Positions 49,555 to 61,351 are shown, numbered from the stretch's first letter. The stretch: DNA of 64,000 bases from Beroe forskalii (GCA_011033025.1 WFMF01000019.1:992001-1056000), one strand, 5' to 3'. Translations and numbers: made by a program. The notes: generated by a model from the sequence alone, not told the origin.

Positions 49555-51216
49555 ATGGCTATGACAAGTTCCTTTTTTGTGACTTACTTTTTGATAATCA
49601 CATGTGCTACTCAGAGTGACTCAGAGAACTTTTGTTCAAATGACAACTGTGGCATCTTTGCATCATTCTCAGATGATCCTAAGGAATGGATTGCTCCAAA
49701 TGCATTATTTGAATCAAACCAAGAAGAAGTATCTGATGTGAAACTTGAGGTTAAATATGGTCAAATCCCAAACTGGCTGGATGGATCTCTTTATCGTGTT
49801 GGCCCAGGAATATTTGAATATGGAAATAGAAAGGTTAATACAATGGTTGATGCACTGAGCAAGGTTCATAAATGGACATTCAATGATAAAGGTGCTTTTT
49901 TCTCAGCCTCACTTCTTAAAAGCAGTGTCTATAATAGGACTATCAGTAGTGGTAATTTTGTTCCTATACCACATCTTGGTCAAATTGAACCCCCCCTTTC
50001 TAGTTTTGAACAATTCAAAATTCTTTTTTATGATGATAAACCTGACAACAACAACATAGCTCCCTGGAACTTACGAAAATCAAGTGTTACTATCACTGCT
50101 GAAAGTCCTTTATATATAGATATTGATCATCAGACTCTCAATTTCTTAGATAAATATACAGTGAAATCTGATAACACAGGATTCTTTGAAAAGGAAATAT
50201 TATCAGCTAGTCATTTTTGGAGACATCCATCATCAGGTGATAGTATCAATTATAAAATTGTCATACCTTATGACAGGGGTCTTTTGAGTGGAAATGAAGG
50301 TCCAGCGTATCATTTATATCGGTACAGAGAGAATGATGATGGCCAAATGATGGCTAAATTCATTGGGAAAGTTCCAATTAAGAACAATGATATAAGAGTT
50401 GTACATACTCTTGGTGCAACTGAGAATTATGTTGTGTTACCAAGATTTAGTTTATTTGTTGAACTTAATCATCCTGTGGACATATCCCAGAATATAAAAA
50501 TGAAGCCCCTAAGATCCACCACCTTTGATGTTGTATCTTTAAAGGATGGGGAATGGAAATCATTTGTATTTGGTGCTTATTCAGCCCAGCACATTTTCAA
50601 TTCTTATGAGAGGTATAATGAAAATAATGAATTAGAAATAGTGGTAGATTACCCAACAATGGAAGACATCACACATTTCCCTGATAAGAATATCTTTGAA
50701 ATTCTCAACATTAAGAATCTTAAAGATCCAGATTACAGCTATCTGGAAAATTGGGGAGATTTTTCAAAGTTCAGAATTCGGAGATTTATCCTCAACATGG
50801 ATACTGGTGAAGGAAAAATATATGAGTACCCAATCATGTGGTCACCTCAAGATCTAGAAGTTGAATTCCCATGTATTAATGATGCTTACAAGGGTCTACC
50901 ATACTGTTTTGTTTATTTACAAACCTGGAATCATGATGCAAATAATTCTATGGGTCTCATGAAAGTAGATATGTGTTCTGAAAGTAGCATTGGTTGGCAG
51001 GAAAAAAATAAATTTCCTGTTGAGCCTATTTTTGCTGCAAGACCTGGTGCTTCTGATGAAGATGATGGTGTGATTCTCTCACCTGTTCTTGACTCTACTG
51101 ATAATTCAACATCCCTCTATATTTGGAATGCAAAAAATCTGGAAGTTATCACTATTATTAGTACTCCAATCACAGTTCCCTATAGTCTCCATGGCATTTG
51201 GATTAATGGTGTTTAA
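49555..51216 (+). CDS. Carotenoid oxygenase (BCO/RPE65 family) with signal peptide, intronless
   Basis: 553 residues, full length for this family of iron-dependent carotenoid cleavage or retinoid isomerising enzymes. The seven-bladed propeller iron ligands can be placed: a first histidine in SHFWRHP (H220 or H224), H284 in VVHTLGATENY, H346 in AQHIFNSYE and H546 in SLHGIW. The family motifs GSLYRVGPG (about 77-85) and PIFAARPGASDEDDG (about 491-505) are present. The N-terminus is a hydrophobic signal-like segment (residues 1-20) followed by three cysteines, unusual because family members are normally cytosolic or membrane-attached from the cytosolic side. There is no intron, and codon use is AT-rich compared with the MFS and ArfGAP genes. 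The substrate cannot be read from the sequence. Confidence 0.85.
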   Translation: MAMTSSFFVTYFLIITCATQSDSENFCSNDNCGIFASFSDDPKEWIAPNALFESNQEEVSDVKLEVKYGQIPNWLDGSLYRVGPGIFEYGNRKVNTMVDALSKVHKWTFNDKGAFFSASLLKSSVYNRTISSGNFVPIPHLGQIEPPLSSFEQFKILFYDDKPDNNNIAPWNLRKSSVTITAESPLYIDIDHQTLNFLDKYTVKSDNTGFFEKEILSASHFWRHPSSGDSINYKIVIPYDRGLLSGNEGPAYHLYRYRENDDGQMMAKFIGKVPIKNNDIRVVHTLGATENYVVLPRFSLFVELNHPVDISQNIKMKPLRSTTFDVVSLKDGEWKSFVFGAYSAQHIFNSYERYNENNELEIVVDYPTMEDITHFPDKNIFEILNIKNLKDPDYSYLENWGDFSKFRIRRFILNMDTGEGKIYEYPIMWSPQDLEVEFPCINDAYKGLPYCFVYLQTWNHDANNSMGLMKVDMCSESSIGWQEKNKFPVEPIFAARPGASDEDDGVILSPVLDSTDNSTSLYIWNAKNLEVITIISTPITVPYSLHGIWINGV

Positions 51217-51635
51217 CGAAACCAATGCCTACTGCAGACTTTGGTAAAATTTTTGGTTTTATAAATCTGTATAAACTGGAATATGTTCGTTTGTTCTAAA
51301 TTATCTGGTGATTATAGTCAATCATTTTCAACATGTTGAAATCTGTTCTAGAAATCTGTTCTTTTGTTTCCTTGATTTCAGATAATATATTATCAGCATC
51401 TTTTGTCATAAACAAGTAAACAACACACTGCTACTGTACACTACTACTGAGTTAGAAGCTAAACTTTGTAGTCTGTCCTGTGCAAGTTAATGCTCTAAAA
51501 TTTCTCTGTTCATTCAGGCAGCATAGTTCCAGGTCGATCATTCTTTTAATTGCATTGCTACAATACCTCTAGTATAGGTATTATTAATTGGTTCTTATTC
51601 AATATCATATCTGTGTAACACTTTGTATTCAAGGC

Positions 51636-52409
51636 ATGGATGATTGGAGAATTGTTAAGAAGGTAGCAGAAGTTGCTTATAGAGAATCAAAGCTTTCTGT
51701 GGCACTACGAAAGTATGAAGAGTCATATAGATTGTTAGCTGCCATTACAAAAACTGACGATGCTGCATTGCACTGTGAAGGTGCTAAACTTTTATGCAAT
51801 GCTTCATTAATGAATATCAAACTTTTTGAAACCTCAGATTGTGGCGAAGTTGCAGTTTTAGACCATGCAGAGCAATTAGCAAACGAATCTCTTCAAAAAG
51901 ACCCAGATTGGTCTAAAGCTCATCTGAGACTGTCACAAATTTATTTTCACCAAAAATCAGAATCTAGAGCAGTTTCCTCCATGATGGATTTTATGAGCTC
52001 TCTATCAAACACTGAAAAAAGCATGGAAGTTTTGACTCACTTAGCCAGATTGCACTATTTCACACACAAGACTGTTATGAAAAAGTCACCCAGCTGGAAT
52101 ATGATTAAATTTCCTGATAATGTTTACTCTATTGATTGTAATGGTGCTGGTCACTTCAAAAATTTCAATCAACTTCTTGCTTCGTTAAGAATGGGCTTTG
52201 GAATTCAGCAGAAAGAGGGCATTTCAGTTCTAATACAGCCAGGTATTTACTATGGAATCCATTACATTGTAGGCTCTACTATTGATATTGTTGGAGATTG
52301 CACCACTGAAATAGACAAAAGTACTGGTGCAATAGTAGAAGAACCTCCTATCATATTCCAAAATGTTGAAAATCAAAATGATAATCTAATCTTATGTTCT
52401 TCTTTATAA
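51636..52409 (+). CDS. TPR protein with truncated beta-helix-like C-terminus
   Basis: 257 residues from the ATG at 51636 (MDDWRIVKK), in one exon. Residues about 1-150 are helical pairs of tetratricopeptide type (ALRKYEESYRLL, DPDWSKAHLRLSQIYFHQ). After about 170 comes a segment rich in G and I (VLIQPGIYYGIHYIVGSTIDIVGD). It resembles the first coils of a pectate-lyase-like beta-helix, as in SHCBP1-type proteins, but the frame stops after about two coils. It may be a truncated retrocopy or a short real gene. It lies 420 bases after the carotenoid oxygenase on the same strand, and both lack introns and share AT-rich codon use. Confidence 0.6.
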   Translation: MDDWRIVKKVAEVAYRESKLSVALRKYEESYRLLAAITKTDDAALHCEGAKLLCNASLMNIKLFETSDCGEVAVLDHAEQLANESLQKDPDWSKAHLRLSQIYFHQKSESRAVSSMMDFMSSLSNTEKSMEVLTHLARLHYFTHKTVMKKSPSWNMIKFPDNVYSIDCNGAGHFKNFNQLLASLRMGFGIQQKEGISVLIQPGIYYGIHYIVGSTIDIVGDCTTEIDKSTGAIVEEPPIIFQNVENQNDNLILCSSL

Positions 52410-52554
52410 AAACACACGTTGGAATATGGAGGAATTCGTGATACGCATAGCATAACATGTGTTACATATAATAGGCAATAGCATAATGTGTAAACAGTGT
52501 ACTATTCGAGTGATCACGACAGATATAAATAGCCTTGTTAATCCGTGTAAATTT

Positions 52555-52670
52555 GGTGAATTGGGCGTACTGGCTACTGCTTGGTGAAGTCGCATCGGCT
52601 GCCAACATGATCTAGCGCTCACCGCTTATGCGAGAGATCGGCAATTCGACGCTCAGTGAAATTCTCACGC
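52555..52670 (+). mobile_element. tRNA-derived SINE-like fragment, second copy
   Basis: GCTTGGTGAAGTCGCATCGG, CTGCCAACATGATCTAGCG, GCGAGAGATCGG and CAATTCGACGCTC occur in the same order as in the reverse-oriented copy at 34385-34470. Confidence 0.5.
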
Positions 52671-52907
52671 ATAAAATGGGTAAACGTCCAAGCCTGACCT
52701 AGAGTAGCTCACTTTTCCGAATTGCAGAACTGTGTGTATCACAGCCTGATAGCGTGTATTCTAGTGCACTGCATGAGTTCTACCGTACACCCCCTCAGCA
52801 TCTCCGGAACTAATGAAATTTTCTTGCTTTACACTTTTACAGAACTAGACGATGGACCCTTGAAACTACCTCTTTAATCTAACTCGTTTATTTGGCACCA
52901 ATTCTCA

Positions 52908-52995
52908 ATGACAGGTGACACCATTTCTCAATGACACCATTTCTCCGTGACACCATTTCTCCGTGACACCATTTCTCCTCTTTCCCATTTCCTTA
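52908..52995. repeat. 16-bp minisatellite GTGACACCATTTCTCC
   Basis: About five copies of GTGACACCATTTCTCC, the outer ones altered to CAATGACACC. Confidence 0.75.
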
Positions 52996-53279
52996 TGACA
53001 CCGCATGCGGCACGCTCTTGTCCAACTGCACATTCATCTGCACACCTGTTCAACAATCAAGTACAGACGTCAGACAGGTAAAAGATCCAACTCATCTAAC
53101 TACTAAAATAGTCTGCACTTCAACAGTTGTGGAAAAGAGCCGTGAAGTACAAAGTATTTAAGTGTTGACAGTAATTGCTATACTCTCATAATGTACGTAT
53201 GATATCCACAATGTATGCCCTAAGCCCTTAAGGAGCCTCTTTCCACGTTGATAACCCTGTCAAGGTATTCGTTCTTCTT

Positions 53280-53627
53280 CTACCTCTCGTGTTGCTCGTA
53301 TACCTTGACAGGGTCAGTGTCCTTGAAGGTAGTGCAGTTGGGGTAGAAACCCCACACGTCTGCGAACATCCTTTCCGATGGTCTCCAAAATCCAACCGCT
53401 GACACATCCAGCCTTGCACCGTCAGCCTGGTTCCCACGAACAGCTTCACCAGTAAGCGGCTGTGGTATACATAGGTTCCTTTTGGACTGAAGTTCATACC
53501 TCGTCTTGAGCATCTCAGCCTCTAAATCCCTGATTTCATTGTGTCTCTTCATGACAAACCCGCCTCTTGGGCAAATGAGAGAAAGATTCATTGTGTTTAT
53601 CGACCCGAAAACACAAACTGCAGTCAT
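53280..53627 (-). mobile_element. Fragment of a mobile-element-associated ORF
   Basis: The minus frame contains CPRGGFVMKRHNEIRDLEAEML, split here as CPRGGF and RHNEIRDLEAEML, then LTGE, ADGARLDVSAVGFW and FADVWGF. I recall this series (CP.GG...RHNE.RD...DGARLDV...GFW...FFDVR.F) from repeat-borne ORFs of cnidarian and sponge genomes; the element class is not certain. The copy is broken at both ends. Confidence 0.5.
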
Positions 53628-53942
53628 GTTAGAAATTCTCAGGCCATACTTGTATATTTTTTGCTGTATACCTCATAGATTTATGTTGACAGCTAAGGTT
53701 TCAACTGCCCCTTTACAAAATTTTTTCCCGCGTCACTTTACAGTGCCTTTTAAAGGGGTGATATATCGATAATTATCACATCCGAACTATAACCACGGGA
53801 GGGTGATAACGCCTTTTTGTAAAACAAAAAGGCGATTTGGGGCGAGGAAAACTCATACCTAGGATTATAGTCCCCTGAGTAACTGAGACTGCATGCAATA
53901 TTTAAATATTTCAGCTTTTCAGTTATGGCCGGGAATTGAATA

Positions 53943-56900
53943 ATGCTCACATTATGGACATACCAGGTGCCCGACGAAGTTGAGTCTACAGCTGCTCGGT
54001 TCAACAAACACCTGGAGCGGGGTGAGTCGGTGGAGGAAATACCGGTAGAGATAGAATCGCGTTGTGTCAAGATGGAAGGGAGTCTGCACAAGGACGTTGT
54101 GACCAGTGAGACGAAGTACCAGCTCCTGGAACTCTACCGGGTACGTGTTGGGAGCCATGATGCAAGTTCTCACTTGGGCAACTCAAAATTACAAATACTT
54201 CTAGCAAATATACAAAATATATTTGCGATTTGTTAAATTGGACTATTGATGATCCGATGGTGATTACTGTTATGATTTCCCTCTATTTCAGAATTTCCAA
54301 AGCATGCCAGAAGGAAAAGACAAGGATACTAGGCTCAAAAAGGTGATAAAATTCTATGAAAATAATTGATGTAGGTATTAATGTGATAAAATTTTTGATA
54401 GATTATAAAATTTTTGATAGATAAGAAACTTTGATAAACAAGAAGTGACGAAAAGGTGTAACTTCGTTATAACACTGTGCTGTGACGAACAGGTGTTAGT
54501 TGGTCATAATACTATGATGTGATGAACAATTTTCAGTTTGTGCTGAGGCAAAGAGGTTTCAGTTTGTCATAGAGTTGTGCTGTTACAAACCGGTGTTAGT
54601 TCGTCATAACACTGTGCTGTTGTAATTGTCAGTTTTTCATAGAGTCTTAATAACAAAGTGCTGTGACGAACAGGTTTCAGTTTGTCGTGCCCCCTTAAAC
54701 CGGACATGATCTTTTATGTATATTGTAATCTATAAAACACAGTACAAAGTTGCAGCGAATAGACCATGTCATGTCTTGGGGTTTAAAGTAAATATGATTT
54801 ATTGATTTAAAGTAAATATGATTTTACTAAAGTAAATATGAAAGTAAATATGAAAGTAAATATGAAAGTAAATATGAAAGTAAATATGAAAGTAAATATG
54901 AAAGTAAATATGATTAAAGTAAATATGATTAAAGTAAATATGATTAAAGTAAATATGATTAAAGTAAATATGATTAAAGTAAATATGATTAAAGTAAATA
55001 TGATTAAAGTAAATATGATTAAAGTAAATATGATTAAAGTAAATATGATTAAATATGATTAAATATGAAAGTAAATATGAAAATAAATATGAAAGTAAAT
55101 ATGAAAGTAAATATGAAAGTAAATATGAAAGTAAATATGAAAGTAAATATGAAAGTAAATATGAAAGTAAATATGAAAGTAAATATGAAAGTAAATATGA
55201 AAGTAAATATGAAAGTAAATATGAAAGTAAATATGAAAGTAAATATGAAAGTAAATATGAAAGTAAATATGAAAGTAAATATGATTAAAGTAAATATGAT
55301 TAAAGTAAATATGATTAAAGTTATTATGTTATTGTCTTACAAACGTAAAAAAAATATGATTAAAGTAAATATGATTAAAGTAAATATGATTAAATATGAT
55401 TAAATATGATTAAAGTAAATATGATTAAAGTAAATATGATTAAAATAAATACCTTACCTTAGAGTACCTTAGAGTCCGTTTAGCCGGGATCACAGATGGG
55501 CGACGTCAACATGCGAGTCTTCCAAGCCTGCCATTCTGGAACATCTCTGAAGATTCCATTCAAGAAGGCTGTTGCTGTTTACAGCAGTGTATCCTGTTGT
55601 TGGAGGTGTGTCGGGAAAGCTCTCAAGAAATCTTCCCAGAGCCACTTTGAATGAGTCAAGTGTGGACTGTTCGTTTACAGATTTGGGAAGAAGGTTCAGA
55701 GAAGGCTGCTTTCACTCCAAGGAGTTGTGGTAGTGGGTTGCTACGGATCTTTGGGCTTTAGAGTTGAGGCTGGGGACAGCTACCTTCAGGCCTAGCCTTA
55801 GATTCTTCTTGAAGCTCATGCCAATGTCGTTTGGAGCAGCTCCAGTAGCTATTTTCCATGTGTGGATAATAGTGTATCGCTCCTTTACAGCTACTGATTT
55901 TCCTTGTGAAGTTTCGCTGGATGTTTTCGATATCTCTGATATCTTCAACTTTCGCTGGGTTCCAAACAGGGCAGCAGTACTCCAATTTACTCCTCACCAT
56001 TGTCTTGTACAAGGTAATCATGAGTGTGGGGAGTTCTTGTACGGAATACACTGAGGACCCAGGCAGCAACTTTCCTTGTTGATATCAGCATCTTCTGGAT
56101 GTGTGGAGTCCATGAGCAGTCATTTGAGAGCAAAACACCCAGGTCTCTTACAGTTTTGCTGGGCTCAATGGTTGTGCCGTCTGACAAGGTGTAACTGAGA
56201 ACTCTTGGGTAAAAGGCAGGTTCCTTAGAAGCTTAGACTTATTCAAGGAATAGTTCAACAGCTCAAACTTGTTGCCATTCAACTGCATGTTGTTCCACCC
56301 AGTGACCATGCTACAATGTTGTTGAGATCGTCTTGCAGAAGCATGTGGAGATTATGTCACGGATCATGCAGGTAAGTTTTTGTGTCATCGGCGAATATCT
56401 TCCCATCAGCAGCCTTGAGAACATTGATCTGGTCATTAATGTACATGATGAAGAAGATGGGTTAGCACAGTTCCTTGGGGTACTCCACTAATTACTAGCT
56501 GGAATGACGACTTTTCACCTTCAACTACAACAGTTTGGAATCTGATAAGGAGGAACTGGCGTATCCATTGAAGCATCTTGCCACGTATACCGTATCGTTG
56601 AAGTTTTTTGAGGAGGGTTTGAAGATCCACTTTGTCGAAGGCCTTAGCGTAATCGAGATAGATTGTGTCAACCTCCTCACCACTGTTGAGCGATATGATT
56701 TTCGTTTCAATACTGTTGAGCGATATGATTTTCGTTTCAATACCTCATTTTCCAGTATTCTGTTTTTCATGCCCAATTACTACGGCACCACGAATCAATC
56801 CCTCCTCACCCCTCTTTAACTTTCAGTTCGAGAAAGAGTACCCTCACTACATCATGGAGCTAAAGAACCTGAGTCACTCCCCCATGATTCGAACTAAGAG

Positions 56901-58855
56901 CAAGCGGAAGAACTTTGGCACCAGCATCTCAAAACTTCTCTCGGTAAGGAAATGCATATACTTTTTTTTAAACAATTATTGTACGCCATTTTCGATGCTT
57001 AATATTTTAAGACTCTCATACTCTAAGATCACGCTTAGGTAGACTGTAAACTGTAAACACCAAATACCAACGTAGTTCGAATGAACTTGACTGTGAAAAC
57101 TTCAGTAAAACCAAATCTATAGTACTCAGTCGTATATCAGAATTTCGGATACCGTATATTTTTACAATCCTCTAAGGTATTAAAACCCTAAAAGGTGTGA
57201 CTGAAATGTACCTGAAATGCCTAAGCTCTTGTAACATGGAAGCCACAGAACTTATACCAGTATAGTAATTTCTAGGACTCATATAGTTGATGTTATGTAA
57301 TATGTTTTCTCATGTTTGATCATTATTTATTAAATGCCTAATAAAGAGGAAATGCATTGAAAAATTTGAATTGAGATTTAAATTTTGAGGGATCTACCAT
57401 AGATCACTGTCAAACTGACACATTGAAGGTTTAATAAACTTTGAGAAAAAATGAGGACGCTAAACGACCAGAAGGTCAAAGGTAGCACTATCTTAATATA
57501 TGTTTCCGACATGAAGTTCATGGATTGCATCTAGAAATGGAATTTTATGATTTCTTTGTGTAAGTTTCGAACAGGTAAGGTCGCATAAAGTCGCAGTCGA
57601 TTGCGCGCTATCGCCATGCGACATCGCTGTGATGAGAACCGCGCTACGATTCAAGTAAACAATTTTTCCCGCGAAAGAATATAATCGCGCGCGATCGAAG
57701 GAATTGAAATACACCACCCCTCAACTTGAACCTTCTCCACCCCCTGTCCCCCTCCTCCCCTGCTGGGGATCATCTGGACCGCTTGAGAACAGAGATCAGG
57801 TAAAAAGTGGTGTGCACCGCCGATCATGGGCTCAAAATGAATCACCTCGGTGGTTCACTACAATCTTATCGATGATTGAGGCCACTATTATTGTTTCCTG
57901 GAAAGTATGCGCTTTTTAAGTATCACAACAGAAATAAACACTTCAGATGAAGACCTCATCTACGATGAAGATGTCGGATTCGGCATCTTTCGACGTTTCC
58001 ACGTTCGGTAATTCGCCCCAGGAGACCAGCACTCCGACCAAAAGCCAGATGGAGTGTTCAGTAGGGAGCAAGAGGAAAGTTGGGGAAATGCTGCACACCA
58101 GCCCGGCCAAATACACATCCCTTTCCAGCTTTATCGGTGAGCGGCTGAGCATTCATTTTAGAGATTTGGAGTAAAAACGTAACAATTAGTCACCTTTCCC
58201 TTGATGAATACTGAAAGCCCCATAATCATTCACAACATATGAAATACACGTCAGGGAACTTAGCTGGGAAACGTAGGAAATTAAAGCTCGATAAGGATTC
58301 CACAACTGCAAGCACAGATGACCATGAAACCACTCATTCACAACATCAAATAACAGTTTTAGAAAGTGAGAAAGACTAGTTTAGTCAATAGGTAGTTAAT
58401 CTGTTGTGAATCCCATATTCGAGTATGTTTATCACAATCAAATTTGAGGATGGAATTCTAAGGATGTTTTACACGAAAATATCAAGTTTCAGTCAATAAC
58501 TGTTTGTCTTATTTGCTGTCCAACAAAAATAAAATGTTTATTACTAACTCTGTTTTCTTCAAACAGTGCAATGACAGTGCAATATGTATAATCATGCAAC
58601 TTTCTTCCCCACTTGTATCTGTGAATCACAACAATTTGATCTGATATATCCCCAGATCCTGTTGCCATGGAAACTGATCCTCACGACGCACCTCGTATCG
58701 TGAGACGTCGCCTGCAGGATCACCTCTCCGACATGTCCAATGTGTGTGATGAGGACAAGCTCCCTGGCGCCCGAGGCTCGGTTAGTTCCGATGAGGAAGA
58801 AGAGACCATGGACTTCCGTCAGATCGGGGAGACCTACCGAGAGTACTTCGTATAG
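53943..58855 (+). CDS. Five-exon gene, 251-residue protein of unknown function
   Basis: Exons 53943-54140, 54292-54342, 56827-56943, 57947-58136, 58656-58855; 756 bases, every phase agrees. No signal peptide or membrane helix. The N-terminal half is charged and helical (EYPHYIMELKNL). The middle has a basic stretch (RTKSKRK) and Ser/Thr-Pro sites (NSPQETSTPTKS, TSPAKY), and the C-terminus is acidic (VSSDEEEETMDF) ending TYREYFV. A nuclear, phosphorylation-regulated protein is plausible but inferred. An upstream exon may exist. A proline-rich open stretch at about 57706-57798 ending in CAG-GTAAAA could be an extra exon (phase 0) but lacks a good acceptor. The intron after exon 2 holds a tandem repeat and a LINE relic. 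Confidence 0.6.
54780..55445. repeat. Tandem repeat alternating between 12-bp and 15-bp units
   Basis: The 12-bp unit AAAGTAAATATG and the 15-bp unit ATTAAAGTAAATATG come in homogeneous blocks: 12-mers, then about ten 15-mers, then about seventeen 12-mers, then 15-mers again. Open frames across it are artefacts. Confidence 0.9.
55480..56780 (-). mobile_element. Degenerate non-LTR retrotransposon, reverse orientation
   Basis: Minus-strand fragments in different frames give reverse-transcriptase motifs in order: QRYGIRGKMLQWIRQFL and VISGVPQGTVL (56436-56630), then VRDLGVLLSNDCSW (55987-56187), then MVRSKLEYCCPVWNP (55758-56069), then a C-terminal stretch to about 55712. Several frameshifts and stops, and a duplicated 28-base piece at 56685-56742, show it is dead. 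It lies in an intron of the unknown gene on the opposite strand. Confidence 0.8.
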
Positions 58856-61351
58856 ATGGAATCCTCTCAAGTATATACGAGACATTGTCTAACATGACAC
58901 CTTGAGAAGGCATTGTAAACTGTATACCATTGAAATCTATTTCCTTTCTATTAAGTACAAAGATGGAGGATTGGAGGGAATGGACTTAAGAGCTTGTGGT
59001 AAGCTGAAACAATTTTGTATTTGAAATCTCCAATTAGCATCTGGCGATGGTGCCACAATGGTTCCAAGTGAATAACGGCCATTTTTTGCTGATTTGAATT
59101 TGATCCGAATGAAATCATTTCAATTTCCTCTGAAATCATGTTAGCAAAACTTCGAGAATCAATATCGAGAATGCAGATAAAATCTTTACATTCACTCCTT
59201 GAAAAACTCTCCAGTCTTCGTATATTTGGAAAGATTTTACCCTGCCCACTACTCCTGAACACCCACAACGAAATCACCCCAGATTCTCCAGTTTCTTCCG
59301 TGTAGAGAGTCGCTAAGTCGAAGAGAAATCCAGCGATTTTTATACCCTTCGGGGTTATTTCTCGTATAAAAGTATTTGATAAGTTATATTTACTTGTAAA
59401 TACTTTCTTGTTATTCCATTGTTGCTATTATAAACTATATTGAGACTTACATTGATTGTATTCGAATGCTACATAATTTGGAATAAAGTTTTATTTATAT
59501 GACGTAAGCACGTATTTGGTTATCCTCCTAGTAATTATCGTTCGCTTGATAATACTTAACACAGGTGTCGTGACATCTTCGCTCTGAGAAAGATTATGAA
59601 ATTTTCCCGGAAACGCCATTTGTAATTTACTAATTTTACGTAGTTGGTGCTGATTCCACGGTTTAATCACGCACGTAAATGGCGTTGCCCGACAGAAACT
59701 TTCTGTTTTCATTTCTCGATGTTGCAACACCTCATTAATTCGATTGCACACCTTGAAAATCAGACAATTCTAAGATGCGTTTGCCCTTACAACGACGACA
59801 TATAGTTTGCCTACAGTATTTCATGACTCCACCCAGCAAGCGTTGGGTTTTCAATCCCCCATCTTATGTGGGTACAACTATATGCCGTCGGGATGTTTTA
59901 TTCAATTATAATTATCATCAAACTTCCATACATTATGTAGTGATTATTGAGGCACTATGGTTGGTTAAAGTCGATGGCACTATTATCCAGGAAGACTATG
60001 ATCATTTCACAGCCACTGAATTCCCGCGGTGGAATTTTACCGTTGAATGTTTGTGCTTCTTGGATACTGATTAATGTTAGAATAAAGTGGTATTATTTTG
60101 ATGATGATAGATATTGAAGTTGTATTTATACGGTTTTAACTGGATTCAGTTGGAATCATAATATTATTATGATAAATATTATTTAAATATTGTGATATAT
60201 TTATGTGGAATTGCAAATATATTTTGATATAAATAAAAGTTTTCTCACTTGTTTTGGTTTTTAAACTATTTTCTGATTACGTATATAATGATGATATTAT
60301 AAATATTGTTGAACTTGCAGTAGCCAGTAATTTCTATTTTCAAAGTTTACCAAATTGCACGCAGAATTTATTTGAATCAGGTAAAGATTTGTTTCCAATT
60401 TTTCATGCTCCCACCCTTTCTAGATAGAAAATGGCAATGGAATACTGCAACATTACCGTGAACCTAACAGAGGGTCCTGGTATCTCTTTTGAGGTGACAA
60501 TAAATAGATAGTCTTGGTATCTCTGACTGTGTGAAGAGAATTTAGAAATGAAAGAATTGAAAGAAGCCACCTGGAATCTCAACATGAAATAAGGTATAGT
60601 TACACTCATTTCTTTAAATCTTTTAATAATTTGTTACCATGTATGATAATAATTTTAAACTGCAATCACAAAGGATGGTTAACATATTATTACGAAATCA
60701 GCCAGTGGGAAGGAAGGGATTTTCAAATGATTACGCTGCTTGGTCTTGTGACAAAATCTTGATTATTGGAACAAATACAAAAACAATAAATTGGTCCTCA
60801 AATATCTCATTTACCAGTTACCGCTTGTATTGAGGAAATAACTGTACAAAATGATCAAATGTCAATACATATGTCATACTCGACGCATTTAAATAAAGTG
60901 CTACGAGTACGAGTCCCGCTGACGCCAACCGTGATGGGGCTGGCGTCAGCGCGTCATTCTCACGAGGGACTATCAAAGATAGTCAAAATAGTGCCGGCTT
61001 GGTCACGTGACCCAAAACTTTGAGCCTGGGCAGTTGCTGAAACACGAATTGACTTGAAACACTTAGTACACGGAGTGTCGCCTCCAAATTGTATGAACTG
61101 GAAGTTTCATGTCAATAGGTGCTTCAGTTTCTGCCCCAGGGCAGTTCAAAGTTGTGAGTTACGTGACCAAACCGGCACTATTCAAATGCGTCGAGTTTGA
61201 GTTCAAACAAATTCAATGAAAGGTGTGGTTTGTTATGTCCTGTATTAGAAAATGATTTGGTTTGAATTGTGGTTCCTACATCTACTGTTCCTTCGTAGTT
61301 CATAATAATGCCTCATCCAGCTTCTTTCTGTTTTTTGGCTCCTTTAGTCCT
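58856..61351. other. Intergenic DNA, one weak ORF
   Basis: No gene is well supported. An open frame at 59775-60074 (99 codons) is followed at once by AATAAAG, which makes it slightly more credible, but it has no recognisable motif. The GC hairpin at 60917-60951 matches the one after the MFS gene. Confidence 0.35.
60917..60951. repeat. GC-rich hairpin, second copy
   Basis: CGCTGACGCCAACC and GGCTGGCGTCAGCG pair with one mismatch around a short loop. Flanking bases (GTCC before; TTCTCACGA after) are shared with 29957-29990. Confidence 0.6.

Noticed and set aside
54838-55403. Repetitive frames of the KVNM and YESK type
   Set aside because: They are translations of the 12/15-bp tandem repeat.
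57706-57798. Proline-rich exon in the unknown five-exon gene
   Set aside because: The donor and phase fit, but no acceptor with a pyrimidine tract precedes it.
59775-60074. 99-codon open frame followed by AATAAA
   Set aside because: No motif, no splice partner and no composition signal; kept only as a weak note.
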